Positions 45,192 to 54,799 are shown, counted from the first letter of the stretch. The stretch: 64,000 bases of DNA from Rhizobium vallis (GCF_003985155.1 NZ_ML133693.1:282522-346521), one strand, 5' to 3'. The notes: generated by a model from the letters alone, not told the origin. Numbers and translations: made by a program.

Positions 45192-46052
45192 ATGCCGTCC
45201 AGAACCCGGAGCGCCTATGCGTTCCTCGCTCCCTATCTGCTGGTTTTCGCCGCCTTCTGGGTCTGGCCGATCATCGATTCGTTCCTGATTTCATTTCAGA
45301 ACACGCGCATCAACCCATGGAAATACAGTTTCCAGGCCAACTGGGGCCGGCTCTTTTATGATCCGGCCTTCTATAACGCGCTTTACAACACGCTGATCAT
45401 CCTGGTGATCCAGGTTCCGGTCATGATCGCGCTTGCGACCGTTATGGCCGTGCTGCTCAACTCGCCGCTACTCAAAGCGCGTCCGCTCTTCCGCTTCGCC
45501 TTCTTTGCGCCCGTCGTTGTCGGTGAAGTCGCCTATGCCGCGGTATTCCGGCTGATGTTCAGTCTTGATTTCGGCATCATCAACAAGCTGATTTCATCCG
45601 TCGGCTTCAGTCCGGTGTCATGGTTCGACAATGCCAATGCCGCGATGGCGGTCATTATACTCGCGGTCACATGGCGCTGGGCAGGCTATAACGCCATCAT
45701 CATCCTCGCCGGCCTGCAGGCAATTCCCGATGATGTCTACGAGGCGGCGACGCTCGACCGGGTCAGCAAGGTGCAGCAGTTCTTCCACATCACCCTGCCG
45801 CTCCTGAAACCGATCATCCTCTTCTGCGTCGTACTCTCGGTCATCGGCACCATGCAGCTCTTCACCGAGCCCTTCCTTATCACCAACCGCGGCGGTCCCG
45901 GCGGCGGCACGGAAACAATGGGCCTCTTCCTCTACCGCCAGGGCTTCACCTCGCTCAATTTCGGCTATGCCTCGGCGGTCGCCTATACGATGGCGGCCCT
46001 TGCGGTGACGATCTCGTTTCTCAATCTCTGGATCGGGAGGGATCCAAAATGA
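45192..46052 (+). CDS. CUT1 sugar ABC transporter permease 1 (MalF type)
   Basis: 286 residues, six transmembrane helices beginning SAYAFLAPYLLVFAAFWVWPIIDSFLISF. The coupling (EAA) loop reads IPDDVYEAATLDRVSKVQQFFHITLPLLKP. GAGGAGGAGG precedes the ATG. The stop overlaps the start of the next permease (ATGA), so the two are translationally coupled. It pairs with the second permease and ATPase in the inner membrane. Confidence 0.9.
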   Translation: MPSRTRSAYAFLAPYLLVFAAFWVWPIIDSFLISFQNTRINPWKYSFQANWGRLFYDPAFYNALYNTLIILVIQVPVMIALATVMAVLLNSPLLKARPLFRFAFFAPVVVGEVAYAAVFRLMFSLDFGIINKLISSVGFSPVSWFDNANAAMAVIILAVTWRWAGYNAIIILAGLQAIPDDVYEAATLDRVSKVQQFFHITLPLLKPIILFCVVLSVIGTMQLFTEPFLITNRGGPGGGTETMGLFLYRQGFTSLNFGYASAVAYTMAALAVTISFLNLWIGRDPK

Positions 46053-46885
46053 AATCCAAATCGCAATCCCTCCTCCTGCGCCAGATCGCGCTGCATGCGG
46101 CGCTGGCGCCGCTTGCAATCATCTGGTTATTTCCGCTCTGGATGATGTTCGTGTTCTCGACCATGCCCGACAACGGCATCTTCAGCCCCGAGATCGTGCT
46201 CTGGCCATCGACCAATTTCGTCGCGAATTTCCAGAATCTGCAAGCAGACACCGATTTCATCGGCGCAATGGGGATCTCCATCGGCGTCGCGATCGTCTAC
46301 ACATTCCTGTCGGTGCTCTTGACCTCCATGGCGGGCTGGGCGCTGGCGCGTTACCGTTTCGTCGGCCGCTCAATCGTCATCGCCATCATCCTCGGCACGA
46401 TCACCCTGCCGTTCTCCGTGGTGGTCATCCCGCAATTCATCATGGTGGCACGCGAGTTCCGGCTGGCAAATACCTGGGTGGCGCTGATCGTGCCGCCGCT
46501 CTTCAATTCGCTCGGCGTGCTGTTCATGCGGCAATCCTTCTCGATGATGCCGGGCGAACTCTTCGATGCGGCCCGCGTCGAGGGCGTCAAGGAATGGCAG
46601 ATCTTCCTGCGCATCGCCGTACCGCTGGCGCGACCGACCATGGCGGCACTTGCGATCATCCTCTTCCTCGCCTCGTGGAACAATTATCTCTGGCCGCTGC
46701 TCATCAATTCCAAACCGGGGATGATGACGGCGCCGGTGGCCTTGGGAACGCTGATCGGCCTCACCAAAGTGTCATGGGGCGGCATCATGGCGGGTGCGGT
46801 GCTGCTGACGGCGCCGATCCTCGTCGTCTTCGTGGCTCTGCAACGCCATTTCATCGCCGGCATCGCGGCCGGCGCAATCAAGTAA
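46049..46885 (+). CDS. CUT1 sugar ABC transporter permease 2 (MalG type)
   Basis: 278 residues, six transmembrane helices, with the EAA loop MMPGELFDAARVEGVKEWQIFLRIAVPLARP. GGGAGGG lies upstream of the ATG within the previous gene. It follows the standard CUT1 order and precedes the ATPase by 13 bases. Confidence 0.9.
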   Translation: MKSKSQSLLLRQIALHAALAPLAIIWLFPLWMMFVFSTMPDNGIFSPEIVLWPSTNFVANFQNLQADTDFIGAMGISIGVAIVYTFLSVLLTSMAGWALARYRFVGRSIVIAIILGTITLPFSVVVIPQFIMVAREFRLANTWVALIVPPLFNSLGVLFMRQSFSMMPGELFDAARVEGVKEWQIFLRIAVPLARPTMAALAIILFLASWNNYLWPLLINSKPGMMTAPVALGTLIGLTKVSWGGIMAGAVLLTAPILVVFVALQRHFIAGIAAGAIK

Positions 46886-46898
46886 TCTGGGAGGCCGC

Positions 46899-47981
46899 AT
46901 GGCAGAGCTTTCACTCAGCAACATCGTCAAGCGCTTCGGCGGCTTTGAAATCATCCACGGCGCAAATCTGGAGGTGAAGGATGGCGAATTCGTCGTCTTC
47001 GTCGGCCCGTCCGGCTGCGGCAAATCCACCTTGCTGAGGATGATCGCCGGGCTCGAGGACATTACCTCAGGCGAGCTTCGGATCGGCGGCAGGGTCGTCA
47101 ACGACGTCGAGCCGGCCGACCGCGGCATCGCCATGGTCTTCCAGTCCTATGCGCTTTATCCGCACCTGACCGTCGAAGAGAATTTGAGCTTCGGCCTGCG
47201 CATGAACGGCAATCCGAAGGCCGACACCGAGCGGCGCGTGCGCCATGTCTCCGAGATCCTGCAGATCGCCGAGCTGATGAAGCGGCGGCCGAAGCAGCTG
47301 TCCGGCGGCCAGCGCCAGCGTGTCGCCATCGGCCGCGCCATCGTCCGCGAACCCGAGGTCTTCCTGTTCGACGAGCCGCTGTCGAACCTCGACGCCGAAC
47401 TGCGCGTGCAGATGCGCGTCGAAATCTCCAGACTGCACAAGCAACTCGGCACGACGATGATCTACGTCACCCACGACCAGACGGAAGCGATGACGCTCGC
47501 CGACAGGATCGTCGTGCTGCGTGCCGGCAATATCGAGCAGATCGGCGCGCCGCTCGACCTTTACGACGATCCGGCCAACCAGTTCGTCGCCGGCTTCGTC
47601 GGCTCGCCGAAGATGAATTTCCTCAAGGCCGTGGTGGTCGAGACGCAGCCGGGCAGGGCGGTGATTGCGCTCGAAAGCAACGCCGATACGCGCCTGCCGA
47701 TGCCCGTCGCCGAGCCCATCGAAGCCGGTGCGAAGGTGACGCTCGGCATTCGTCCCGAGCACTTTGTCGATGCGGGCATGGGCGATGCCGATCTCGTCGT
47801 CGCCATCGACGTCGCCGAACATCTCGGCAATACCAGCTACATCTACGCCGCCATCGGCAACGAGCAACTGATCATCGAGCGGCCGGAATCGCGCGTTGCC
47901 GGCAATCGCGAAACGCTGACCGTCGGCCTTCCCGCAAACCGCACCTTCCTTTTCGACGGAGCCGGCAGAAGGCTTCGCTAA
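46899..47981 (+). CDS. CUT1 sugar ABC transporter ATPase (MalK/UgpC type)
   Basis: 360 residues. Walker A GPSGCGKST (36-44), Q-loop FQSYALYPHLTVEENLSFGLRM, signature LSGGQRQRVAIGRAIVRE, Walker B VFLFDEPLSNLDAELR and the H-loop THDQTEAMTLADRIVV are intact. The C-terminal MalK-type OB/TOBE domain (about 240-360, LGIRPEHFVD) is present. It powers the permease pair encoded upstream. Confidence 0.93.
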   Translation: MAELSLSNIVKRFGGFEIIHGANLEVKDGEFVVFVGPSGCGKSTLLRMIAGLEDITSGELRIGGRVVNDVEPADRGIAMVFQSYALYPHLTVEENLSFGLRMNGNPKADTERRVRHVSEILQIAELMKRRPKQLSGGQRQRVAIGRAIVREPEVFLFDEPLSNLDAELRVQMRVEISRLHKQLGTTMIYVTHDQTEAMTLADRIVVLRAGNIEQIGAPLDLYDDPANQFVAGFVGSPKMNFLKAVVVETQPGRAVIALESNADTRLPMPVAEPIEAGAKVTLGIRPEHFVDAGMGDADLVVAIDVAEHLGNTSYIYAAIGNEQLIIERPESRVAGNRETLTVGLPANRTFLFDGAGRRLR

Positions 47982-48018
47982 ACCGCAATCCCAAGGCAGA
48001 AAGACGAAAGAGGTTTCC

Positions 48019-50022
48019 ATGACTTCCGATCAACCCATCCGCTGGGGCATCATCGGCCCCGGCACCATCGCGCGCACCTTTGCAGATGGCGTCGCCCATT
48101 CGCGCACCGGCAAACTGGTGGCGATCGCCACCCGCAACCCCGCAAAGCCAGGCCTCGCGGACAACTTCCCCGGCGCACGCATCGTCGACGGCTACGAGGC
48201 GCTGCTTTCCGACCCCGAGGTTGATGCTGTCTATATCTCCGTGCCCCATACCGGTCATGCTGAATGGGCGATCAAGGCCGCCCGCGCCGGCAAGCATATC
48301 CTCGTCGAAAAGCCGATAGCGCTTTCGGCCTATGATGCCGAAGCTGTTTATTACGAGGCGAAGAAGGCCCGCGTCTTTGCCGGCGAGGCCTTCATGTACC
48401 GCGTGCATCCGCAGACGGAGAAGCTCGTCGAACTGATCAAGAGCGGCGTCATCGGCACCGTCCGCATCATCCGCTCGAGCTTCGGCTTCAACATGGGCGG
48501 GTTCAAGCCGGAACACCGGCTTTTTGCCAATGACACCGCCGGCGGCGGCATTCTCGATGTCGGCGGTTACCCGGTCTCGATGGCGAGATTGATCGCCGGC
48601 GCGGCTGAGGGCAAGGCCTTCCTCGAGCCGGAGAAGGTTTCCGGCGTCGCGCATCTCGGCCAGAGCGGCGTCGATGAATGGGCGTCTGCCGTTCTCAAGT
48701 TCCCGAACGAGATCATCGCTGAAGTCTCCTGCTCGATCATGGCGCAGCAGGACAACGTCCTGCGCATCATCGGCTCCGAGGGCCGCATCGAGGTCGCGGA
48801 CTTCTGGTTCGCCTCCGGCCACAAGGGCGGCGTCGGCAAGATCGAGATCTTCAAGGGCGGCAAGCAGGAGACCGTCGAAGTCAGGGAAGACCGCTGGCTC
48901 TATTCGTTCGAGGCGGATGCGGCGGGCGACGCCATTCGCGCCGGCAGGACGGAGTTCAGCGCTCCCGGCATGAGCTGGGCGGATTCGATCGGGAACCTGC
49001 GCGTGCTCGACCAGTGGCGTTCCACGGTCGGCCTGGAATACGGCGTCGAGAAGGCCGCCAAGCGCACGGCAAATATCGCCGGCGGTGCGGTCACGCGCGG
49101 CAGCAGCATTCCGCGGCGTCAGATCCCCGGCATTTCCAAGCCGGCCTCGGTCGTCACCCTCGGCTTCGAGTTCTTCCCGAACTTCGCCTCCGCCTCGCTG
49201 ACGCTCGATGCCTTCTACGAGGCCGGGGGCAACGCCTTCGACACGGCCTATGTCTATGGCGGCGGCAAGACGGAGACGATATTCGGCGATTGGCACACCA
49301 GCCGCAAGGTGCCGCGCGAGGAGATCGTGCTGATCGGCAAGGGCGCCCATTCGCCGCTCTGCTATCCAGATATGATCGCAAAGCAGCTCGACCAGTCGCT
49401 CACCCGGTTGAAGACCGACTATGTCGACGTCTATTTCATGCATCGCGACAATACCGACGTGCCTGTCGGCGAATTCGTCGATGCCATGGATGCGGAAGTC
49501 AAACGCGGCCGCATCCGCGGCATCTTCGGCGGCTCAAACTGGACGCGGGCGCGTTTCGACGAGGCGATCGCCTATGCCGAAAAGACCGGCAAGGCGGCGC
49601 CGGCAGCACTCTCCAACAACTTCTCGCTCGCCGAGATGCTCGATCCGATCTGGGCCGGCTGCGTCGCCGCTTCCGATGACGACTGGAAAAAGTGGCTGAA
49701 CGAGAAGCAGATCCCGAACTTTGCCTGGTCAAGCCAGGGTCGCGGCTTCTTCACGGACCGTGCCGGCCGCGACAAGCGAGACGACGAAGAGATCGTCCGG
49801 GTCTGGTATTCCGAGCGCAACTTCGGGCGCCGCGACCGCGCCATCGAGCTTGCCAACAAGCTCGGCCGCAACCCGATCCACATCGCGCTCGCCTATGTGA
49901 TCGCGCAGCCTTTCCCGGTCATTCCGCTGATCGGGCCGCGCACCGTCGCCGAACTGGAGGACAGTCTCTCGGCACTCGACATCAAGCTGACACCCGACCA
50001 GGTCAAGTGGCTGGAAGGCTGA
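48019..50022 (+). CDS. Fusion of a Gfo/Idh/MocA oxidoreductase with an aldo/keto reductase
   Basis: 667 residues in one frame. Residues 1 to about 330 form a MocA-type enzyme (WGIIGPGTIARTFADGV, HILVEKPIALSAYDAE, GGGILDVGGYPVSMARLIAG). After a short linker, residues about 365-667 form an aldo/keto reductase with the catalytic tetrad: Asp and Tyr in NAFDTAYVYGGGKTE, Lys in VLIGKGAHS, His in VDVYFMHRDNTD; the cofactor region is FPVIPLIGPRTVAELEDSL. No internal stop or ribosome site separates them. As last gene of the sugar operon, it probably processes the imported sugar through a keto intermediate. Confidence 0.88.
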   Translation: MTSDQPIRWGIIGPGTIARTFADGVAHSRTGKLVAIATRNPAKPGLADNFPGARIVDGYEALLSDPEVDAVYISVPHTGHAEWAIKAARAGKHILVEKPIALSAYDAEAVYYEAKKARVFAGEAFMYRVHPQTEKLVELIKSGVIGTVRIIRSSFGFNMGGFKPEHRLFANDTAGGGILDVGGYPVSMARLIAGAAEGKAFLEPEKVSGVAHLGQSGVDEWASAVLKFPNEIIAEVSCSIMAQQDNVLRIIGSEGRIEVADFWFASGHKGGVGKIEIFKGGKQETVEVREDRWLYSFEADAAGDAIRAGRTEFSAPGMSWADSIGNLRVLDQWRSTVGLEYGVEKAAKRTANIAGGAVTRGSSIPRRQIPGISKPASVVTLGFEFFPNFASASLTLDAFYEAGGNAFDTAYVYGGGKTETIFGDWHTSRKVPREEIVLIGKGAHSPLCYPDMIAKQLDQSLTRLKTDYVDVYFMHRDNTDVPVGEFVDAMDAEVKRGRIRGIFGGSNWTRARFDEAIAYAEKTGKAAPAALSNNFSLAEMLDPIWAGCVAASDDDWKKWLNEKQIPNFAWSSQGRGFFTDRAGRDKRDDEEIVRVWYSERNFGRRDRAIELANKLGRNPIHIALAYVIAQPFPVIPLIGPRTVAELEDSLSALDIKLTPDQVKWLEG

Positions 50023-50029
50023 TAATGAG

Positions 50030-50060
50030 AGAAGGGCGCGGCTAACCCGCGCCCTTCTTA
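50030..50060. terminator. Bidirectional terminator between the sugar operon and cydX
   Basis: AAGGGCGCGG/CCGCGCCCTT, ten-base perfect stem (50032-50041 with 50046-50055), with A/T-rich flanks on both sides. It ends the rightward sugar operon and the leftward cyd operon. Confidence 0.75.
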
Positions 50061-50063
50061 TAT

Positions 50064-50186
50064 CTACTTGCGCTTTCCGGCAGCCTTGTCTCTAGCCTGG
50101 TCGTCCATCAGCTCATACCACATGGCGTTGAGAACGGCGAAGGCAGCGGCCAGCGGCAGGCCGAGGATCCATGCGAAATACCACAT
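50064..50186 (-). CDS. cydX: Cytochrome bd oxidase small subunit CydX
   Basis: 40 residues, one transmembrane helix: MWYFAWILGLPLAAAFAVLN followed by AMWYELMDDQ. The N-terminal MWYFAWILG is the conserved CydX signature, whose glutamate and aromatic residues pack against CydA haems. AAGGAG precedes the ATG. It is last in the cyd operon, unusually separated from cydB by about 100 bases of RIME1-like repeat. Confidence 0.92.
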   Translation of the reverse strand: MWYFAWILGLPLAAAFAVLNAMWYELMDDQARDKAAGKRK

Positions 50187-50201
50187 CGTTTTGTCTCCTT
50201 C

Positions 50202-50290
50202 GGAGCAATTCCAGGAAAAGTGCGAAGCGGTTTTCCGTCCGGAATTGCGTACAAATAAAAGGTTAGAGTGGTTCTGCTGAACCGCTCTAG
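50202..50290. repeat. RIME1-like Rhizobium intergenic palindromic element
   Basis: Two nested inverted repeats: GCAATTCC (50205) with GGAATTGC (50241), enclosing GGAAAA/TTTTCC; then AGAGTGGTTC (50265) with GAACCGCTCT (50279). The stretch AAGTGCGAAGCGGTTTTCC is the part I recognise as RIME1 from Rhizobium genomes. It lies between cydB and cydX and overlaps the cydB stop codon. Confidence 0.75.
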
Positions 50291-51441
50291 TAGGCATGGC
50301 TGTTCTTGTCGGTGATGGATTTCTCGTCGACCTTGCCCCACAGAACCTTGTAGACCCAGGCCGTGTAGGCGAAGATGATCGGCAGGAAAATTCCCGACAC
50401 GACAAGCATGATGAACAGCGTCTGGTGGCTCGACGACGCATCCCACACTGTCAGGCTCGATCGCGGATCGAGCGAGGAGGGCAGGATGAACGGAAACATC
50501 GAGAGGCCGACCGTCGAGATGATCCCGAAGATTGCGAGTTTGCTGAAAAGCAGCGTCATCACCTCGCGCCTTGCCCGCATGGCGATGAAGGCCAGCGCCG
50601 CGCCGACAAAGCCGAGGACGGGGGCGATGATCATCCACGAATGGGCGCCGTAATTGGCAAGCCATGCACCCTTTTCGATCGCCACGGTCTTCAACAGCGG
50701 ATTGGAAGGCCCGATCGGGCTGATTTCGCTGGTGATGCGATAGCCGCTAATGCCGGCCCAGAGGAAAAGGCCGCCGAGCGCAAAGAGCACGATGGCGGCA
50801 AGGGCGGCGACGCTGCCATAGCTTCTGGCACGCTCGGCAACCGGGCCGCTCGACTTCAGCACCAGCCAGGCCGCACCGTGCATCACCAGCATGGCCAGCG
50901 AAAGCAGGCCGCAGAGCAGCGCATAGGGGTTGAGTAGGGCAAAGAACGACCCTTCGTAGAAGATCCGCATATCGTCGGCAAAGCGGAAGGGCACGCCCTG
51001 CAGCACATTGCCGACGGCAACACCGAAGATCAGCGACGGCACGAAGCCGCCGATAAAGAGCGCCCAGTCCCAACCATTACGCCAATTGGCGCTTTCCCGT
51101 TTCGAGCGGTATTTGAAGCCGACCGGACGCAGGATGAGCGCGAAGAGAATCGCAAACATGGCGAGATAGAAACCCGAGAAGGAGACCGCATAAAGCGGTG
51201 GCCAGGCGGCGAAGATGGCGCCGCCGCCGAGGATCAGCCAGACCTGGTTGCCTTCCCAGGTGGCGCCGATGGTGTTGATCACCACACGCCGTTCCGTATC
51301 GGTCCTGGCGACGAAAGGCAGGAGCGCACCGACGCCGAGGTCGAAGCCGCCTGTCGTCGCAAAAGCGATCAGCAGCACACCAAGCAGCAGCCACCAGATA
51401 ACGCGCAGGGTTTCATAGTCGATGAGTTCGTGAAGGATCAT
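50287..51441 (-). CDS. cydB: Cytochrome bd ubiquinol oxidase subunit II
   Basis: 384 residues, about nine transmembrane helices. WWLLLGVLLIAFATTGGFDLGVGALLPFVARTDTERRVVINTIGATWEGNQVWLILGGGAIFAAWP is the strongly conserved CydB N-terminus. It partners CydA structurally. The C-terminus KSITDKNSHAY ends at a stop that coincides with the RIME1-like element. Six bases separate it from cydA. Confidence 0.96.
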   Translation of the reverse strand: MILHELIDYETLRVIWWLLLGVLLIAFATTGGFDLGVGALLPFVARTDTERRVVINTIGATWEGNQVWLILGGGAIFAAWPPLYAVSFSGFYLAMFAILFALILRPVGFKYRSKRESANWRNGWDWALFIGGFVPSLIFGVAVGNVLQGVPFRFADDMRIFYEGSFFALLNPYALLCGLLSLAMLVMHGAAWLVLKSSGPVAERARSYGSVAALAAIVLFALGGLFLWAGISGYRITSEISPIGPSNPLLKTVAIEKGAWLANYGAHSWMIIAPVLGFVGAALAFIAMRARREVMTLLFSKLAIFGIISTVGLSMFPFILPSSLDPRSSLTVWDASSSHQTLFIMLVVSGIFLPIIFAYTAWVYKVLWGKVDEKSITDKNSHAY

Positions 51442-51447
51442 GACGGT

Positions 51448-53028
51448 TCACTCCGCGGCAGGGACGAGGGTTTCGGAAATCAGATGGGCTTCCGGCTCGT
51501 CGTCCGGCTCCGGCCCTTGCCTGATCGCCTTGATCATCAGGCTCATCTCGATGACGATCAGCGTCGTATAAAGTGCCGCAAAACCGATGATGGTCAGAAG
51601 CACGGTGCTGGCGCCGAGGCTGGAGACGGCAGCAGCCGTCGGTAGCACCCCTTCGATCACCCAGGGCTGGCGGCCAAATTCGGCAACGACCCATCCGAGT
51701 TCGATGGCGACCCAGGGGAGCGGGATCGCCAGCACGGCAATCCTCAGAAGCATCGGATATTTATCGAGATGGCGGCGGGCCGACAGCCAGAAGAAGGTGG
51801 CCGTCAGCAGGATGAAGAACATGCCGAGGCCGACCATGATCCGGAAGGACCAGAAGAGCGTCGGCACATGCGGGATCGTATCACGCGCAGCCTGAACGAT
51901 CTGCTCGTCGGTCGCCTGGCGCGGATCGTCGACATAGCGCTTCAGAAGAAGAGCGTAACCGAGGTCATGGCCGAGATCCTCGAAGGAGGTGCGAACTTCC
52001 TGCGCAACCTGATCCTGTGCCGGCGCTGAGCGGATCTTCATCAGCGCATCGTAGGCCTTGATGCCGTCGCGGATTCGGGTTTCGGCCTGCTGTTCGAGTT
52101 TGTCGATGCCAGGGATTTCTGTCGTCAGCGACCGCGTGCCGATCAGGCCCATGACCCAGGGAATATGCACGGCGAAATGCGTTTCGCGCGCCTCCTGATC
52201 CGGGAAGCCGAAGGCGGTGAAGGCGGCCGGAGCCGACTCCGTCTTCCACATGGCCTCGATGGCGGCGAGCTTCATCTTCTGGTTTTCGGTCGCGAGATAA
52301 CCGCTTTCGTCGCCGAGCACGACGACGGAGAGTGTCGCGGCAAGACCGAAGGAGGCGGCGACCGTCATCGAGCGCTTGGCAAGCTCGATATGCCGGCCCT
52401 TCAGCACATACCAGGCCGAGACGCCGAGCACGAAGATCGAGGCGCAGACGTAACCCGCCGACACCGTGTGGACGAATTTCGCCTGGGCGACCGGGTTGAA
52501 GACGACGTCGAAGAAGCTTGTGATCTCCATGCGCATCGTCTGCGGATTGAGCGCCGATCCCACCGGGTTCTGCATCCAGCCATTGGCGATGAGGATCCAG
52601 AGTGCCGAGAAGTTCGAGCCGATCGCCACCGCCCAGGTGGCGACGAGATGGCCCACCTTCGACAGCTTGTCCCAGCCGAAGAAGAACAGGCCGACGAACG
52701 TCGCCTCGAGGAAAAAGGCCATCAGGCCCTCGATTGCCAACGGCGCGCCGAAGATGTCGCCGACATAATAGCTGTAATAGCTCCAGTTCATGCCGAACTG
52801 GAATTCCATGACGATGCCGGTGGCGACGCCGATCACGAAATTGATGCCGAACAGCGTGCCCCAGAATTTCGTCATCTGCCGCCAGATCTGGCGGCCGGTC
52901 ATGACATAGACGGTTTCCATGATCGCGAGCAGCACGGAGAGCCCGAGCGTCAGTGGCACGAACAGGAAGTGGTAAAGCGCCGTCAGCGCGAATTGGAAGC
53001 GCGATAGCGCTACGATATCTAGTTCCAT
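51448..53028 (-). CDS. cydA: Cytochrome bd ubiquinol oxidase subunit I
   Basis: 526 residues. It houses haems b558, b595 and d and reduces oxygen to water with quinol, without proton pumping, at very low oxygen. The N-terminus RFQFALTALYHFLFVPLTLGLS supplies a haem His; GDESGY and KLAAIEAMW are the quinol-loop residues; WSFRIMVGLG carries the axial Met. The quinol loop is the long form (E. coli bd-I type), which fits the presence of cydX. Lies 79 bases downstream of cydC. Confidence 0.97.
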   Translation of the reverse strand: MELDIVALSRFQFALTALYHFLFVPLTLGLSVLLAIMETVYVMTGRQIWRQMTKFWGTLFGINFVIGVATGIVMEFQFGMNWSYYSYYVGDIFGAPLAIEGLMAFFLEATFVGLFFFGWDKLSKVGHLVATWAVAIGSNFSALWILIANGWMQNPVGSALNPQTMRMEITSFFDVVFNPVAQAKFVHTVSAGYVCASIFVLGVSAWYVLKGRHIELAKRSMTVAASFGLAATLSVVVLGDESGYLATENQKMKLAAIEAMWKTESAPAAFTAFGFPDQEARETHFAVHIPWVMGLIGTRSLTTEIPGIDKLEQQAETRIRDGIKAYDALMKIRSAPAQDQVAQEVRTSFEDLGHDLGYALLLKRYVDDPRQATDEQIVQAARDTIPHVPTLFWSFRIMVGLGMFFILLTATFFWLSARRHLDKYPMLLRIAVLAIPLPWVAIELGWVVAEFGRQPWVIEGVLPTAAAVSSLGASTVLLTIIGFAALYTTLIVIEMSLMIKAIRQGPEPDDEPEAHLISETLVPAAE

Positions 53029-53107
53029 TGTCTTTCTCCCACGGTCCCACGGGGTACAGAACGTTCCTCAAGCGCCGGCCGGCGCCTGAGAGCATGCAAG
53101 CTCACGC

Positions 53108-54799
53108 TCAGTCCGGCCGGAGCCGGTCGAGCGCCTTTTCGAACGCCGCCTCTCCGCGGCGCGAAACCTCTGAAATGCGTCCGCCTTCGATGACGGCGAT
53201 GCGGTCTGCGATCGCGGCCTCGCGACGGATATGGGTGGCGATGAGCAGCGAGCGGCCTGCCGCCATGGTCGATAGCCGAGAGAGCACATCGCGGGCCGTG
53301 ACGCCGTCGAGGCCCTCTGTGGGTTCATCGAGCAGCCAGAGCGGCGTGTCGCGCAGGAAGAGCCGGGCCAGCGCCAGGCGTCGTGACTGGCCGCCGGAAA
53401 GGCCAAGACCGCCTTCGCCGAGCCTTGTGTCGATCCCCCGCCGCATGGCCTCGATATCGGCGAGCAGGCCGGCGGCGGCGAGCGCTTCGAAAAGACGAGC
53501 CTCGCTCGCATCGGGGTTCGCAAGAACAAGGTTGCCGCGCAGGCTATCTTCGAACAGTTCCGTCCGCTGTGTCAGCAGGGTTGCCGTCGTTGCGGCAATT
53601 GTTCCTGTCCTTGCCGGCAGTTCACCGGAAAGAAGGGCAAGCAGGCTCGACTTGCCGGCGCCGCTGCTGCCGATGACGGCCAGGCGTTCACCCTGCTTAA
53701 GCACGAGGTCGACGCCCTCGAGCGCCGGTACGGCGGAATTTTCATGGAAGGCGGAAACCTCCGTCAGCGAGAAGGCGTATCCGGGCGAGGGCGCCGCCAA
53801 CGGTTGGGATGCCGCCACGATGGCAAGCCGCGGTGCGATGCGCCTTGCGGCAAGCAGCGTCCGCCCGAGTTCGAGGGCACCGCGGCGCAGGGCCGCGAAG
53901 GGTTCGACGGCCGCGAAAGCGACGAGAAGCCCAAGGGCTGCGACCGGCGCGGTAATCGCCTTCGTCTCTGCAAGGGCAGCGACGGCAAGGAGAGATCCCG
54001 CCAACAGGAGGGTGGAAACCAGACCGAAGCCGAATGTCAGGCCGGTTTCGACTCGGTTCAGCCGGTCATCGGCACGGGCGGCGTAGCCGTCGGCCGCAGC
54101 GATAGCGCTTGTCTGCGCGGCAAGCCGTCCGGCCATCAGCAGATCCGTTTGGCCAGCGACGAGATCGATCGTCCGCGACCGCAGCGCCTCGATGCCAAAA
54201 GCGCGCCGCCGGGCATGGACGCGCGCCGCCCGGCCGGCGATCAAAGGCAGGCCAAGACCGGCGCCGGCGAGAAAGAGGCCGAAACACAGGCCAAACAGAG
54301 GATGCATGAGCCCCAGCACGACGCTCGCGGCCAATGCTGCGCCGATTGCGACCGCGGCTGGCACGAGAATGCGGAGATAGAGAGCGTCGAGCGCATCGAT
54401 ATCGGCGGTCAACCGGAAGAGCAGTCTTGCCGGACGATGGAGAAGAGCGCGGGCAGCACCCGGCTCGGCGAAACCGCGAAACAGCCTTTCGCGAAGGGCG
54501 GCGAGCACGCCGAGCGTCGCGTCATGGGTCGCAAGCCTCTCACCGTAGCGCGCCGCTGTCCGGACGATGGCGAGCAGGCGGATGCCGGCGGACGGTGCAA
54601 AGATGTCGAAGGTGACGGCGGCTGCAGCAGAAAGCCCGGCAAGCGAAGTGGCGGTGATGAACCAGCCGGAGAGGCCGAGCAGTGCGATGCCAGCTGTGAC
54701 GGTCGCCGCCGAAAGCGCTGCACCGAGCAGCAGCGAACGCCGGCGCTCAGCAAGGAACAGGCGCAGGATCGGCTTGAGGTCAGTGGTCAAGACGCTCAT
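53108..54799 (-). CDS. cydC: ABC exporter CydC (glutathione/cysteine, cytochrome bd assembly)
   Basis: 563 residues. The N-terminal six-helix exporter domain (about 1-320) is followed by an ATPase domain with Walker A GSSGAGKSS, signature LSGGQSRRLALARLFL and Walker B LWLLDEPTEGLD. CydDC exports reduced thiols to the periplasm and is needed for bd haem insertion. Its ATG overlaps the cydD stop (ATGA), indicating coupled translation and heterodimer formation. Confidence 0.93.
   Translation of the reverse strand: MSVLTTDLKPILRLFLAERRRSLLLGAALSAATVTAGIALLGLSGWFITATSLAGLSAAAAVTFDIFAPSAGIRLLAIVRTAARYGERLATHDATLGVLAALRERLFRGFAEPGAARALLHRPARLLFRLTADIDALDALYLRILVPAAVAIGAALAASVVLGLMHPLFGLCFGLFLAGAGLGLPLIAGRAARVHARRRAFGIEALRSRTIDLVAGQTDLLMAGRLAAQTSAIAAADGYAARADDRLNRVETGLTFGFGLVSTLLLAGSLLAVAALAETKAITAPVAALGLLVAFAAVEPFAALRRGALELGRTLLAARRIAPRLAIVAASQPLAAPSPGYAFSLTEVSAFHENSAVPALEGVDLVLKQGERLAVIGSSGAGKSSLLALLSGELPARTGTIAATTATLLTQRTELFEDSLRGNLVLANPDASEARLFEALAAAGLLADIEAMRRGIDTRLGEGGLGLSGGQSRRLALARLFLRDTPLWLLDEPTEGLDGVTARDVLSRLSTMAAGRSLLIATHIRREAAIADRIAVIEGGRISEVSRRGEAAFEKALDRLRPD

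Noticed and set aside
47872..49443. 523-codon open frame opposite the sugar operon
   Set aside because: It runs antisense to two well-supported genes (ATPase and MocA-AKR fusion) and has no recognisable domain.
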